64,000 nt of DNA from Mesoplasma entomophilum (lineage in GTDB: Bacteria; Bacillota_I; Bacilli_A; Mycoplasmatales; Mycoplasmataceae), in the NCBI RefSeq assembly GCF_002804125.1, contig NZ_CP024966.1:1-64000 (forward strand), in the 5' to 3' direction. A program made the translations under genes and the position numbers. Positions 48,567 to 63,943 of this stretch are shown here, piece by piece. Each line of letters opens with the position of its first letter. The stretch's first letter is position 1. A model generated the notes under the pieces. It saw only the letters and a list, made by a program, of their open reading frames with translations, was not told the DNA's origin and made no database searches.

Positions 48567-50033
48567 ATGAAAAAATCAAAAATTGATAATTTTAAAGTTA
48601 AAGATAAAAAACTTAATTATTTAAAATCAACAAATTCAATTGCTAAATATTTTAACTTTAGTAATTTAAATACAACATTTAAAAAAGAGATTATTGGTGG
48701 AATAAGTACATTCCTTTCAATGATGTACATTTTATCAGTAGAGCCAGCAATATTAGGAAGTGCACCAAGTATTACTGGAAATGGGACAATGGATAGTAAC
48801 GGCGTTTTCTTGGCAACAGCTCTAGTTGCAGCTATTGCAACTATTGTTATGGGTATGAGTGCAAACGTTCCTATTGCATTAGCACCAAGCATGGGATTAA
48901 ATGCACTTTTTGCTTTTAACATAGCTAAAACAGGAAAAATAGGATATGAAGGTGCATTAATTGCCGCTATGATTTCATCAATTATTTTTTGTATTATATC
49001 TATAACAAAATTAAGAGCATTAATGATCAATGCTCTACCGCATTCACTTCATTTAATTATTGGTGTATCAATTGGTTTCTTTATAGCTTATGTTGGCATA
49101 TCAAACATAGGTTTTGTTTCAAAAACAGACTCAAATTTACCAATTGCAGATTTATCAAATTTTAAATTAAATTATCCTGGTATGATAATTGGTTCAATTG
49201 TTTTATTTGGTTCAATTATATTGTTTTATAAAAAATTCTTTGCGCCAGTTGCTGTAATGATGGTTGGTGGATTCATTGTTGCATTAATTTTAGCAAATAC
49301 AGTTGATAATGAAGCAATAAAACACTCACTAGGAAATGCTAAATGATCAGGAAGTGAATGAAACTTTGGGCACTTATTTAATGGATTTGCTTTAAACATT
49401 AAAAATTCATTAGCAGAAATAGGAAATTCTGAAATTTGAAATAAGCCAACCATGTATGTTTCAATTTTTGTTTTAGTTATTTTAAATTTCTTTGACGCAA
49501 CAGGTACTTTGACATCAATCAACATTGAATTAAATAAAGCACTTGGAGAAGAAAAACAAATACCTCAAAAAGCATTAATTATTGATGCAGGTGCAACAAT
49601 TATAGGATCAGCTTTAGGAGTTTCTCATATGGCTTGCTACAGTGAAAGTTGTGTTGGTATTTCACAAGGTGCAAGAACTGGATTTGCAAACATAATAACA
49701 GGTTTATTATTTTTACTAAGTATTCCGCTATTCCCACTTTTTAAAATGATGCCAAACTGTATTTCAGGAGCAGCGACAGCATTTATCGGAACAATAATGA
49801 TTTCATCAATTACTGAAATAGAATGAAAAAAACCAGAAATTGGAGTATCAGCGTTCTTTAGTATTTTGTTTATGGTTATAACTTACAATATAGCAAATGG
49901 TATTGCCGTTGGAATAATAGCATATACAGTCACATCTATTGGAGTTGGAAAAACAAAAGAAGTAAAACCTGTAATTTGAGCGCTAGATGTGTTATTTATA
50001 CTTTATTTTGTAGCAACAGCTTTTATACAATAA
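48567..50033 (+). CDS. NCS2-family purine (xanthine/guanine/hypoxanthine) permease
   Basis: The 488-residue membrane protein belongs to the AzgA-like branch of NCS2 transporters. It contains KEIIGGISTFLSMMYIL, FLATALVAAIATIVMG, NVPIALAPSMGLNALFAF and NFFDATGTLTSI, in the usual order, with about 12 hydrophobic stretches. The NALFAF and DATGT segments are hallmarks of guanine/hypoxanthine or adenine carriers. The frame crosses TGA codons (such as 49825). It shares the riboswitch transcript with hpt. Confidence 0.9.
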
Positions 50034-50038
50034 AAAAA

Positions 50039-50058
50039 ACAGCACAGCTGTTTTTTTA
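50039..50058 (+). terminator. Terminator of the hpt-permease operon
   Basis: Stem AACAGC (50039-50044), loop ACA, GCTGTT (50048-50053), then T-run. Confidence 0.85.
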
Positions 50059-50061
50059 TAT

Positions 50062-50730
50062 TTAGTAAATATTTTTAGCAACAGGATAAATAGTATAACA
50101 AACAACAGGTATTGTTGCTAAATAAATGGCCCAATCAAAAACTGAATTGACACTGTTTACACTCATTGAAAATATTCAAACATTTTGATTTTTTTCAACA
50201 GCACCAGCAGAGTAAAATAAAACACCTGCAAATGTTTTTGATCAAAACCCTAAGAAAGCATAAATTGAGATAACAATAATTCAAATACCCATTCATTTAA
50301 ATCAATCTTTTTTTTCTTCAAATCACAATTTATTTTTTTCTCTTTTAGACATTAATAGTTTTTTATTTTTAGAAACTTTCTCTTTTTTGTTTCTAAAATT
50401 TCTTGGTAAAAATATACTACAAATTGCTACCAAAAGTAATGGTATTCAATAATCAAATACATATGCTAAAGGTATACCTGCATCTGCATTTGTTGGAAGA
50501 AAGAAACCAATAATCCCTCCTAGTATTGCAACAATTAATGTTCTTAGTCAGTCAGTATATGTTGCTAAAACAAATATAGAAATTAATTTTATGTTTAACG
50601 ATAAATAAAACTGACTAAATGAATATGCTGTCATTAAATTCAAGATTAAGTATAAAGAAAGCATTAATCCCATTACAACAATGTCTTTAGTATTAATCTT
50701 TTTAACTTTCAAATAAAAATATCTTTTCAT
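50062..50730 (-). CDS. ThiT-like thiamine-specific ECF S component
   Basis: The 222-residue minus-strand membrane protein (ATG 50730, stop TAA 50064-50062) has about six hydrophobic segments. It starts KDIVVMGLMLSLYLILNLM, as S components often do, and includes AYVFDYWIPLLLVAI. A hydrophilic, Lys-rich loop sits in the middle. A TPP riboswitch directly upstream on the same strand identifies its substrate as thiamine or a precursor. The energising ECF module is not in the window. AGGAGG is about 8-13 bases before the start. Confidence 0.82.
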
Positions 50731-50769
50731 GTAAAAGAACCTCCTACATAAAAAGACAGAAAAAATATT

Positions 50770-50852
50770 TTAGGACTTCCTACGCTAGTATTAACTAGAT
50801 CAGGTTCTAAGAGTATTTCTCAAGCTTTCGCTACCTCTGCCTTCTTACAAGT
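50770..50852 (-). promoter_or_regulatory. TPP (thiamine pyrophosphate) riboswitch
   Basis: On the minus strand the 3' conserved block ACCTGATCTAGTTAATACTAG, immediately followed by CGTAGGAA, lies at about 50805-50777. The CUGAGA-type block appears as CTTGAGAAATA at 50824-50814. A GCGAAAGC hairpin precedes it. These are the conserved THI elements. It lies about 40 bases before the ThiT-like gene. High thiamine pyrophosphate is expected to reduce expression; the expression platform in 50731-50769 is not clear. Confidence 0.93.
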
Positions 50853-50933
50853 TAATAGTATCATTTAAATAAAATAAAAAGCAATTTTATTTAGCATTGT
50901 TTTTGGTAAAATTATAATTAATTGAGATTATAG

Positions 50934-52476
<1,543 letters not shown>

Positions 52477-52478
<2 letters not shown>

Positions 52479-52502
52479 TGGCTTTTTCAGCCATTTTTTT
52501 AA
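52477..52502 (+). terminator. Terminator of metS
   Basis: Stem AATGGC (52477-52482), 7-base loop, GCCATT (52490-52495), then T-run; it overlaps the stop codon. Confidence 0.84.
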
Positions 52503-52544
52503 TACTTAAATCCTTATAAGTCTTTTTTATTATGGCATTAAGAG

Positions 52545-52550
52545 TATAAT
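52545..52550 (+). promoter_or_regulatory. -10 box of the nox-pdh operon
   Basis: TATAAT at 52545-52550 gives a leader of about 120 bases. The leader contains a 7-bp hairpin TATTGGA (52625-52631) and TCCAATA (52639-52645), ending at AGAGGAG before nox. Confidence 0.5.
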
Positions 52551-52675
52551 AAACATAGGAATATTTTTTATTTTTTTATGTTATTTTTGAAAAATTTTCC
52601 AAATTTTTATAAATTTACATTAATTATTGGATATTTATTCCAATATTAATAAAACTATTAAGAGGAGTTATAAAT

Positions 52676-54034
52676 ATGAAAGTTATTGTTTTAGGTACTA
52701 ACCATGCAGGAACAACTGCAGTTAGAACATTAAAAAGACTTAACCCAGAAATTGAAGTAACAACATACGACAGAAACGATGTTATTTCATTTTTAGGATG
52801 CGGAATTGCATTATGGGTTAAAGGTGAAGTTAAAGATCCAAATGGATTATTTTACGCAACACCAGAAATTTTAGAATCAGAAGGAATCAATGTAAAAATG
52901 AAACACGAATGAGTTTCAATTGACGCTGATAAAAAAACTGTTTTAATTAAAAATTTAGAAACAGGTGAAACATTTGAAGATAGCTACGATAAAGTTATCG
53001 TAGCTACAGGTACATGACCTTTATTACCACCAATCCCGGGATTAGACTTAAAAGGTGTACAAATTTGTAAAAACTATGACCATGCTAAAAAAATACAACA
53101 AGCAAACTTAGATGATTCAATCAAAAAAGTTACAGTTGTAGGAGCTGGTTATATTGGAGTTGAATTAGTTGATGCTTTTGTTGCTCATGGTAAAGAAGTT
53201 ACATTAGTAGATTTTGCTGACAGAATTATGCCTGTTTACTATGATGCAGAATTTACTAAGCATGTTGAAGACAGAATGGAAAAAGCTGGAGTTAAATTGG
53301 CTTTAGGACAAGGTGTTAAAGAATTTAAAGGTGCTGATGGAAAAGTTACTCACGTTGTGACTGACAAAGAAGAAATCGCAACTGATTATGTAATATTCTC
53401 AGTTGGTGTAGTTGCTCAAACTAAACAATTGGAAGGTGTAGTTGAGTTAAATGACAGAAAAGCAATTTTAACAAATGAATACTGTCAATCATCAAACCCA
53501 GATATTTATGCAATTGGAGATTGTTCAACAGTTTTCAATAAAGCATTAAATATGGAAATGCCAATTCAATTAGCAACAACTGCAGTTAGAACAGGAATTC
53601 TTGCAGCAGCAAATATTGTTAATGGAAATAAACTTGCATCACCAGGCTTTACAGGAGCAAACGGTATTGAAGTATTTGGATTTAAAATGGCTTCAGCTGG
53701 TGTAAGCGAAACAAGTGCTAAAAAAATGGGATTAGATTATGAAGCAATTTTATTATCTGATTCAGATCGTCCTGAATTTATGTCAACTTACAAAGAAGCT
53801 TGAATTAAATTAGTATGAGACAAAAAAACAAGAAAAATTATTGGAGCTCAAATAGGTAGTGAAAATAACCATACAGAAATCATGTACATGCTTTCATTAG
53901 GAATTCAAAAAGAATTAACTATTGATGAATTACCATTAGTTGATATTTTCTTCTTACCTCACTTCAATAAGCCATATAATTTTGTTACATTGGCAGGTTT
54001 AGAAGTATTAGGGTTAAATTACTTTAAAAAATAA
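52676..54034 (+). CDS. nox: NADH oxidase (water-forming)
   Basis: Nox reduces oxygen to water with NADH, regenerating NAD for glycolysis and pyruvate dehydrogenase. The 452-residue flavoprotein begins KVIVLGTNHAGTTAVRTL (FAD site), has the redox-active cysteine C42 in FLGCGIALW, the NADH site VVGAGYIGVELVDAF, and the second FAD motif AIGDCSTVF. Length and C42 fit the family. It ends one base before lplA, so the pdh operon includes it. Confidence 0.95.
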
Positions 54035-54035
54035 A

Positions 54036-55040
54036 ATGATTAATCTATTTATTTCAAAGTCAAATGATCCAGCTTACAACTTAGCTGTTGAAGAGTATTT
54101 AACTTACCAATATGTAACTAATGATCCTATTTTGTACATATGACAAAATAGTAATACAATTGTTGTTGGTAGAAATCAAAATACTTATGCTGAAATTAAC
54201 ATTGCTGAAGCAATGAAAGACGAAGTAAAAATTATAAGAAGAAATACAGGTGGAGGAACAGTTTTTCATGACATGGGAAACGTATGTTATTCACTTATTG
54301 TTAATAATGATAAAAACTCTCAATCTAACTTTGAAATTGCACTACAACCAATCATTCAGTATTTAAGAAGTGAAGGGTTAAATGCTAATTTCTCAGGAAG
54401 AAATGATATTGAAATTGATGGATATAAAATTTCAGGAAATGCACAATTAAAAACTATAACAAAAATTCTTCAGCATGGAACATTATTATTTGATGTTGAA
54501 TTACCAAGAATTTTAAAATATTTAAATGTGGATCCAGAAAAAATTAAGCATCAAAAAGTTAAATCAAAACCAGCTAGAGTTGCTAACATAAAAGCAATTC
54601 TGACTGAAAATGAAAAAGAAATAGAATTAAATGATTTTATAGAAAATGTAATTAATAGCTATACCAAAAATGATGAGGTTAAATGAATTGAATTTAACGA
54701 TTCAGAAAAAGAAAGTATTAATGAATTATTCGAAGAAAAATATTGTTCAAGAGAATGAACATTTGCTAAAAATGAAGATTTTGAAATTTCAAATAAAAAG
54801 TATCTAGAAACAAAAGGATTAATTGAAATAAAAACAAATGTTGATAAAGGTAAAATTACTAACATTAAAATTTATGGTGATTTTCTTGGTTATACAGGTA
54901 CAGAAGCACTAGAATTTGCACTAATAAATACTGATTATGATTATCATGCAGTAAAAAATATTTTAGATAAGTTTTCGTTAAAAGAAATTTTTGGTGATAA
55001 CTTTGAAGCTGAAGATATTTTAAATTTATTATTCAATTAA
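54036..55040 (+). CDS. lplA: Lipoate-protein ligase A
   Basis: The ligase attaches lipoate to lysine of lipoyl domains; here the nearby E2 and E3 subunits are the obvious substrates. The 334-residue protein starts at ATG 54036, one base after nox. Motifs: VVGRNQNTYAEIN, RRNTGGGTVFHDMGN (GGGTVFHD), GRNDIEIDGYKISGNAQ, and a C-terminal accessory domain. TGA Trp codons such as 54682 lie inside. It precedes pdhA by 14 bases. Confidence 0.94.
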
Positions 55041-55054
55041 GAAAGGAAAAATAT

Positions 55055-56167
55055 ATGAAATATATCGGAAAATTTGATCCGCAAAAAGATGAAGTTGTTC
55101 GCGTAATGGATAAAGATGGTAAAATCATCAATCCTAAATTAGCACCATCTATTTCAGATGAAGAATTAATTAAAGCGTATTCAATCATGAATCTTTCAAG
55201 AAGACAAGATGACTACCAAAATAAAATGCAAAGACAAGGAAGATTATTATCTTTCTTAAGCTCAACAGGACAAGAAGCTTGTGAGGTTGCATACACAATG
55301 GTAATTGACCCAAAAAATGACTTTTTTGTTTCAGGATATAGAAACAATGCAGCATGATTAACAATGGGTCAAACTGTTAGAAACATAATGCTATACTGAG
55401 CAGGAAATGAAGCTGGAGCAAAAGCACCAGAAGGTGTTAATTCATTACCACCAAACATTATCATTGGTTCACAATACTCTCAAGCAACAGGTATTGCTTT
55501 TGCTGAAAAATACCAAGGTAAAAAAGGTGTTGCAGTTACTACAACTGGAGACGGTGGAATGAGTGAAGGAGAAACTTATGAAGCTATGAACTTTGCTAAG
55601 TTACATGAATTACCAGTTGTGTTCGTTTGTGAAAACAATAAGTGAGCTATTTCAACTCCAACTGTTCAACAAACAAAATCATTAAATATTGCAGTTAAAG
55701 CAATTGCAACAGGAATGCCATCAATTAAAGTTGATGGAAATGACTTTTTAGCAAGTTATGCAGTTGCAAAAGAAGCTGTTGAATTTGCAAGAAGCGGAAA
55801 TGGTCCAGTATTAATTGAATTTGATACATATAGACTTGGAGCCCACTCTTCATCAGATGCACCAGATGTATATCGTCCAAAAGGTGAATTTGAAGATAGA
55901 GTTCCTTATGAACCATTGATAAGATTAAAAGCTTATATGATAGAAAAAGGAATTTGAAGTGAAGAAAAGCAAACTGCTTTAAATGAGGAACAAGACAAAC
56001 ATATTGCAGCTGAATTTGCTTGAGTAGAACAAAATAAAAACTACCCAATCGAAGATATTTTCAACTACCAATATGCAGAATTAACAGAAGATTTAAAAAA
56101 TCAATTAACAGAAGCAAAAGAATTCTTTGCTAAATACCCAGAAACTAAAGACGGAGGACACCACTAA
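55055..56167 (+). CDS. pdhA: Pyruvate dehydrogenase E1 alpha
   Basis: E1 decarboxylates pyruvate with thiamine diphosphate. The 370-residue alpha subunit has the TPP motif GDGGMSEGE at 165-173 followed by ENNKWAIS (N194/N195), and RLGAHSSSDAPDVYR for the phosphorylation-loop region. AAAGGAAA precedes ATG 55055. Its stop TAA overlaps the pdhB ATG by one base (TAATG), so translation is coupled. Confidence 0.96.
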
Positions 56168-57156
56168 TGGCAGTTATTAATAATATTAAAGCAGTTACTG
56201 AAGCTCTTGATGTTGCAATGGACCGTGATAAAAACGTTATTGTTTTTGGTGAGGACGTTGGATTAGAGGGTGGAGTTTTCAGAGCTACTCAAGGATTACA
56301 ACAAAAATATGGAATTGAAAGAAGTTTTAATGCTCCTATTTCAGAAGCAATGTTTGCTGGTGTTGGACTAGGGATGGCAATGAATGGTATGAAGCCAGTT
56401 GTTGAATTACAATTTCAAGGATTAGGTTTACCAGCATTACAAAATGTTATTGCAAATATTTCACGTATGAGAAATAGAAGTCGTGGTAAATGAACAGCAC
56501 CTATGGTTATAAGAATGCCAATGGGTGGAGGTATTAGAGCCTTAGAACACCACTCAGAAGCTTTAGAAGCTATCTTTGCTCACATTCCTGGTATTAAAAC
56601 AGTTATGCCTTCAACTCCTTATGATACAAAAGGTTTATTATTAGCAGCAATTGAATCACCAGATCCAGTTATTGTTTTAGAACCAACTAAGTTATATCGT
56701 GCATTCAAACAAGAAGTACCAGATGGATACTATACAGTAGCTATTGGTGAAGGTTACAAAATCCAAGAAGGAAATGATTTAACAATTGTTACTTATGGAG
56801 CACAAACAGTAGATTGCATGAAAGCTGTTGAAATGATTAAATCTACACACCCAACTGCTTCAATCGAATTAATTGATTTACGTTCAATTCAACCATGAGA
56901 TAAAAAAATGGTTATTGAATCAGTTAAAAAAACAGGAAGATTATTAGTTGTTAGTGAAGCTGTTAGATCATTTGGTGTGCCAGCTGAAATTATTGCTACA
57001 GTTAATGAAAACTGTTTTGATTCATTAAAAGCACCTTTAGCAAGATGTACTGGATATGATGTTGTTATTCCTTATGACAGAGGAGAAGGATTCCACCAAG
57101 TGAACCCACAGAAAGTTGTAGAAGCAATTAAAAAAGTGCTTGACTACAAATTTTAG
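56167..57156 (+). CDS. pdhB: Pyruvate dehydrogenase E1 beta
   Basis: The 329-residue beta subunit completes the E1 heterotetramer. It reads KNVIVFGEDVGLEGGVFRAT, then FNAPISEAMFAGVGLGMAM, a potassium-binding region, RMPMGGGIRALEHHSEALEA and a transketolase C-terminal domain (IELIDLRSIQPWD, GYDVVIPYDRGE). The frame includes several TGA Trp codons. E2 follows after 20 bases. Confidence 0.96.
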
Positions 57157-57176
57157 TAGAGAGGAATTAGAATAAT

Positions 57177-57410
57177 ATGTTTAAAGTAAAATTTGCTGAT
57201 ATTGGAGAAGGGCTTACTGAAGGAAAAGTTGCAGAGGTTCTTGTAAAAATGGGGCAAGAAATAAAAGAAGGAGATGCTTTATTTTTTGTTGAAACAGATA
57301 AAGTTAATTCTGAAATTCCAGCACCTGTTGGTGGAAAGATTGCAAATATTTTAATTTCTGAAGGACAAGAAATTAAAGTTGGTGATGTAGTTATTGAAAT
57401 CGATGACGGA
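57177..57410 (+). repeat. Lipoyl-domain DNA duplicated at 58461-58694
   Basis: Bases 57177-57410 and 58461-58694 align without gaps. By hand only about ten bases differ, nearly all silent; one residue (Met/Leu near 25) changes in the first 80. The same block thus codes the lipoyl domains of E2 and E3. Confidence 0.85.
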
Positions 57411-58445
57411 TCTGGAGCAGCTGAAGCAACACCTGTTGCTGAAGTTAAAACAAAAAATGAACCAATTGAAGAAAATGCATCAGTAGTAGGTTCTACACCA
57501 GTTTCAAATGATGTTATTGCTTCAAGAACAACAACAAATAATATTGTAGAAGTTTCAAATAGTGGAGTTAAGGCAACACCATTAGCAAGAAAAATTGCAG
57601 CAGACAAAAAAATTGATTTATCAACAATCAAAGGAACAGGTCCACATGGAAGAATTTTAGTTTCAGACTTAGACTCAGCACCAGTTGCTGCTTCAAATAC
57701 AAGTGCTGCTCCTAAAAAAGCTATGAAATCTGTTGAAATTGATGCGCCTTTATCATGAGATTCAATTCCAATGAATGGAATTAGAAAAGCTACTGTTAAA
57801 GCAATGGTTAAATCTCATTCAGAAAATGCTGCATTTACTGGAATGAAAAATATTAACATTACTCCAACATACGATATGCGTGCAATGTTAAAAGATGGAT
57901 GTGAATCAAAAGGAATTAAATTGACTTATTTAGCATTCATTGTTAAAGCTGCTGCTAAAGTATTGGAAGAAATGCCAAATATTAATGTTCGTATAGATGC
58001 AGAAAACAATGCAATCTTACAAGTACACAATATCAATATAGGTATTGCAGTTGATACTGAAAAAGGATTAATGGTTCCTGTTATTAAAGGAGCTAACCAC
58101 TTATCAGTGTTTGAAATCGCTAACAAAATTGGTGAATTAGCTAAAAAAGCTAGAGATGGTAAATTAGCTATGACTGAAATGAAAGATGCAACTTTTACAG
58201 TTTCAAACTTTGGATCAGTTGGCTTAGATTACGCAACACCAATTATTAATTCACCTGAATCAGCTATTTTAGGAGTAGGTACAATGACAAAAACACCTAT
58301 ATTCGTGAAAGATGAAATTAAAGCAGGTTGAATCATGCCATTCTCAATGACATGTGATCATAGAATTATTGACGGTGGAGATGCCGGAAGATTCTTAATG
58401 AAAATAGAAAATTATTTAAGTAATCCAGCATTACTATTAATGTAA
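57177..58445 (+). CDS. pdhC: Pyruvate dehydrogenase E2, dihydrolipoamide acetyltransferase
   Basis: E2 transfers acetyl groups to CoA and forms the core of the complex. The 422-residue protein has one lipoyl domain (1-80, lipoyl lysine K42 in ETDKVNSE), a linker, the E1/E3-binding domain (ATPLARKIAADKKIDLSTIKGTGPHGRI, about 140-175 in two stretches) and the catalytic domain with HxxxDG at H395/D399. Its lipoyl domain nearly duplicates that of E3. Single lipoyl domain and size are usual in Gram-positive relatives. Confidence 0.95.
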
Positions 58446-60248
<1,803 letters not shown>

Positions 60249-60249
60249 T

Positions 60250-61218
60250 ATGTATTCAGTAGAACAAATTAAAAAAATTCTAGTAAATTCAGATCATAAA
60301 AAAACTATTGTATTACCTGAGGGTGAAGAGCCTAAAATTCAAGAAGTAGCTAATACACTTGTTAAAGAAAATATTTCAAAAGTTATTATGCTTTTCCAAA
60401 AAGCTGAATCAATTCCAACAACTTTAGATTCAAAAATTGAAGTTATTGCAATTGATGAATTGGATAAAGAACCTTTAATCCAAAAATTTATGGATTTAAG
60501 AAAAGACAAAACTAATTTGGAGCAAGCCACAAAATTAATGGGGCAGGCAAACTATATTGGTGCAATGTTAGTTAAGATGGAAAAAGCTGATTGTATGCTA
60601 TGTGGTATTACATATACAACAGCAGATACTATTAGACCGGCATTACAAATCATAAAAACATCACCAAATGTTGCTTTAGCAGCTAGCGTATTTATTATGA
60701 ATAAAGGTGATGAAAATTACTTCTTTACTGATTGTGCTTTAAATTTAAAACCAACAAGCCAACAATTAGCAGATATTGCTAAAATGACAGCTAAATTTGC
60801 ACAATCATTTGATGTTAAAAAACCTGAAGTTGCTCTATTAAGTTATTCAACAGCAGGTTCTGGAGCTGGTGAAGATGTAGTTCGTGTTAAAGAAGCAGTT
60901 GAACTATTAGATTCTCAAACTGTTGATTTCAATTATGCCGGAGAAATTCAATTTGATGCCGCATGAGATAAAGAAATCAGAGACAAAAAATTTAAAGGCT
61001 GCAAATTAACAAAACAAACACCTGATGTGTTTGTGTTCCCTGATATAAATGCGGGAAACATTGGTTATAAAATTGCACAAAGAATGGGTGGTTATGAAGC
61101 TATAGGTCCGTTCATTCTTGGATTTAATAAACCTGTTAATGATTTAAGTCGTGGAGCTACACTGACAGATATTATGAATACAGCTATTATTACAATTTAT
61201 CAAGCATTGGAGGCGTAA
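60250..61218 (+). CDS. pta: Phosphate acetyltransferase
   Basis: Pta converts acetyl-CoA and phosphate to acetyl phosphate. The 322-residue protein is of the short single-domain type: it starts SVEQIKKILVNSDHKKTIVLPEGEEPK and has ADCMLCGITYTTADTIRPAL, LLSYSTAGSGAGEDVVRVKEA and VFPDINAGNIGYKIAQR, then LSRGATLTDI. A TGA Trp at 60964 is within conserved sequence. It joins pdhD by one base and ackA by one base. Confidence 0.95.
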
Positions 61219-61219
61219 T

Positions 61220-62410
61220 ATGATTTTAGTAGTTAACGCAGGAAGTAGTTCAATTAAATTTAGATTATTTAATGACACTGATAAAAATAACCCAATTGAT
61301 ATTCTTGATGGTTTAGCAGAAAGAATTACTATCGATGGAGCAGTTTCATTTAAATATGAAGGTAATAAATATGAATATAAGGTTGATTTGCCTAATCATG
61401 AAATAGCTATTAAATTTATTTTGGATAAATTAATTGAATTAAATATTATTAGTAATGTTGAAGAAATCAATGCTGTAGGTTTTAGAGTTGTTCATGGTGG
61501 AACAATTAACGAATCATCAGTCATTAATGAAAAAGTCTTTAACACAATTAAAGATGCTATTAAATTAGCACCTTTACACAACCCAGGTGCCATAACAGCC
61601 ATTGAAGCAATTAAGAAAGTAATGCCTAAAGCTAAATTGGTTGCATGTTTTGATACTGCTTACCACCAAACTTTAGCAGAAGAACAATATCTATATGCTG
61701 TTCCATATTCTTGATATAAAGAACATGGTGTAAGAAAATATGGTTTTCATGGAATTAGTTATCAATACATTGCAGAAAAAATGTCAGAAGTTTTAAACAA
61801 ACCTAAAGATAAACTTAACCTTATCGTTTGCCATTTGGGAAACGGTGCAAGTATAACATGTATTAAAAATGGTAAATCATTTGATACAACAATGGGATTA
61901 ACTCCTCTCGCTGGTGTAATGATGGGTACAAGAAGTGGTGATATTGATCCATCAATTATTGAATACATGTGTAAAGAATTAAAAACAGACGTTTCAAAAA
62001 TAACAAATATATTAAATAAAGAATCAGGTCTATTAGGTTTAAGTGGTAAATCAAGCGATATGCGTGATGTAACTGGTGGATATTTTAAAGGTGATGAGGA
62101 TTACAAACGAGCACTTAATAAATACACTCAAGTTGCAGCTGATTACATTATCAGATTTGCTAACTTATTAGGACGCGACATTGATGGAATTGTGTTTACA
62201 GCTGGTGTTGGTGAAAATTCAATTCACACAAGACAATTTATCTTAGAAAAATTGCCTTTATTAGATATTAAAATTGATACTGCAAAAAATGATGAAAGCT
62301 ATGGAGATTATAAATATATTTCTTCAGCTGATTCTAAAATTAAAGTTTTAGCAGTTAGAACTAATGAAGAGTTAATGATTTGTAAAGATACAATTAGCTT
62401 AACTAAATAA
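61220..62410 (+). CDS. ackA: Acetate kinase
   Basis: AckA makes ATP and acetate from acetyl phosphate. The 396-residue enzyme begins ILVVNAGSSSIKFRLF and contains AVGFRVVHGG, FDTAYHQTLAEEQYLYAVP, YGFHGISYQYIAEK, HLGNGASITCI, TPLAGVMMGTRSGDIDP and FTAGVGENSIHTR. The GGAGG ribosome site overlaps the end of pta. With pdh and pta it completes the pathway from pyruvate to acetate. Confidence 0.97.
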
Positions 62411-62414
62411 GATT

Positions 62415-62442
62415 AAAAATAACCTTAGAGGTTATTTTTTTA
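62415..62442 (+). terminator. Terminator of the nox-ackA operon
   Basis: Stem AAAAATAACC (62415-62424), loop TTAGA, GGTTATTTTT (62430-62439). Confidence 0.85.
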
Positions 62443-62481
62443 ACTTTTAAATTATAATTACTAGTAATAAAGAGGTAAACA

Positions 62482-63282
62482 ATGAAAAAAGTATTATTTA
62501 TAGGTTTAGGGCATATGGGTACAGCACTTGTTAAAGGAATATTGAAAAACCCTAATAATGGAATAAAAGTTTTTGGCTACGATGTTATTAAAGAAGTTCA
62601 GGAAAAAGCGGTAAAAAATATTAAGGGTTTAAACTCTTTGAACGATATTAGTGATATTGAAACTAAAAACATTGATTTTATTGTAATTGGGACTAGACCA
62701 ATTGATGTAGAACCACTATGTAGCGAAATAGATCAATTAAATATTAATGGTAAAACAATAATTTGTATGGCAAATGCAGTAACAATTGATACAGTTCAAA
62801 ATTGTTTTAAACAAAATGAAAATGTAATGGTTATCAGAATGATGCCTAATATGAATGCATCTATTCAAAAATCAGTAACAGCTTTGGCTACAAAAAATGC
62901 GTCTAATGAAAAAATAAATTTTGTTACAAAAATGTTTGAACTTTGTGGAATAGTTGAAAATGTCAGTGAAGAAAATTTTGGAACTTTAACAGCTATCTCA
63001 GGTTGTTCACCATCTTATATAATTTCTTTTTATAAGGCAATGACTGACTATGCAATATCAAATGGTTTTGAAAAGGAACAAGCATTTAGAATAATAGAAG
63101 AAGCTATAATTGGAAGTGTAGTTAATGCATCAAAATCAGAAGTATCATTAAGAACAATTGTAGATCAGATCTGTGTACCAAATGGTTCAACAATTGAGGG
63201 GCAAAAAGTTCTAGATAATAAAGAATTTGAAAATATAATTAAAGAAGCTTTAAAAGCTGCAGAAAAAAAAGCGGTTTCCTAA
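62482..63282 (+). CDS. proC: Pyrroline-5-carboxylate reductase
   Basis: ProC makes proline from pyrroline-5-carboxylate with NAD(P)H. The 266-residue protein has the nucleotide site FIGLGHMGTALVKGIL, IRMMPNMNASIQKSVTAL, and the C-terminal ISGCSPSYIISFYKAMTDYA (usually SGSGPAY), followed by LRTIVDQICVPNGSTIEG. No glutamate-to-proline genes lie beside it, so the source of its substrate is unclear; the enzyme family also has other suggested reductase roles. AAAGAGG precedes the start. Confidence 0.88.
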   Translation: MKKVLFIGLGHMGTALVKGILKNPNNGIKVFGYDVIKEVQEKAVKNIKGLNSLNDISDIETKNIDFIVIGTRPIDVEPLCSEIDQLNINGKTIICMANAVTIDTVQNCFKQNENVMVIRMMPNMNASIQKSVTALATKNASNEKINFVTKMFELCGIVENVSEENFGTLTAISGCSPSYIISFYKAMTDYAISNGFEKEQAFRIIEEAIIGSVVNASKSEVSLRTIVDQICVPNGSTIEGQKVLDNKEFENIIKEALKAAEKKAVS

Positions 63283-63321
63283 AATATTTCAGTCTATTTT
63301 AAAATACTTTTTTTTTATTAC

Positions 63322-63888
63322 TTATAAATTTTTAATTTTTTTAGCAGGTACACCTGCATATATTGAATTTTCTTCTGCATTTTTTGTCAAAATTGCTCCA
63401 GCTGCAATAATAGTATTTTCACCAATTGTAACTCCTGGAAGAATTGTAACTCCGGAACCAATCCAAGCATTTTTTCCAATAACAACTCTTTGTGGATAAA
63501 TAATATGTCTTTCATTAGGCTTGATACCGTGGTTTAACGTTGCAATATTTACATTCATTCCGATTAAAGCTCCATCATGAATTTCAATGCCCCCTCGATC
63601 TTGAAAGTTGCAATTTTTATTAATAAAAACATTCTTCCCAATTTGAATATTTTTTCCATAATCTGTATAAAAGGGTAAAAAACATCTAAAGCTTTCATCA
63701 AGTTTTTGATCAGTTAAGATTTCAAATTGTTTTAAAATCTTTGTTTTATCAGAAAGTTGATTTAATTTAACTAACTGTGATTGTGATTCCATGGCCATTT
63801 CATCCATTCATCTCGCTATCTCTGGGTTTTTCATATTAATTGGCTCGTTATTGGCTCTTGTAAAATTTATATATTCTTTTCTATTCAT
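63322..63888 (-). CDS. Maltose/galactoside O-acetyltransferase-like (hexapeptide repeat)
   Basis: The 188-residue minus-strand protein uses acetyl-CoA on a sugar hydroxyl. It starts at ATG 63888 with NRKEYINFTRANNEPINMKN; the TGA at about 63810 is Trp. A left-handed beta-helix follows: FCCFLPFYTDYG-like region, FINKNCNFQDRGGIEIHDGALIG, HGIKP, GSGVTILPGVTIGENTIIAAGA and the end AGVPAKKI. The hexapeptide repeats and the terminal GVPAK are family marks. AAAGAGG is rather distant (about 13 bases), so a slightly later start cannot be excluded. Confidence 0.85.
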
Positions 63889-63943
63889 TATTTTTTTGTA
63901 CCTCTTTATATTAAAATTAAATCATAAAATATTCTAAATATAT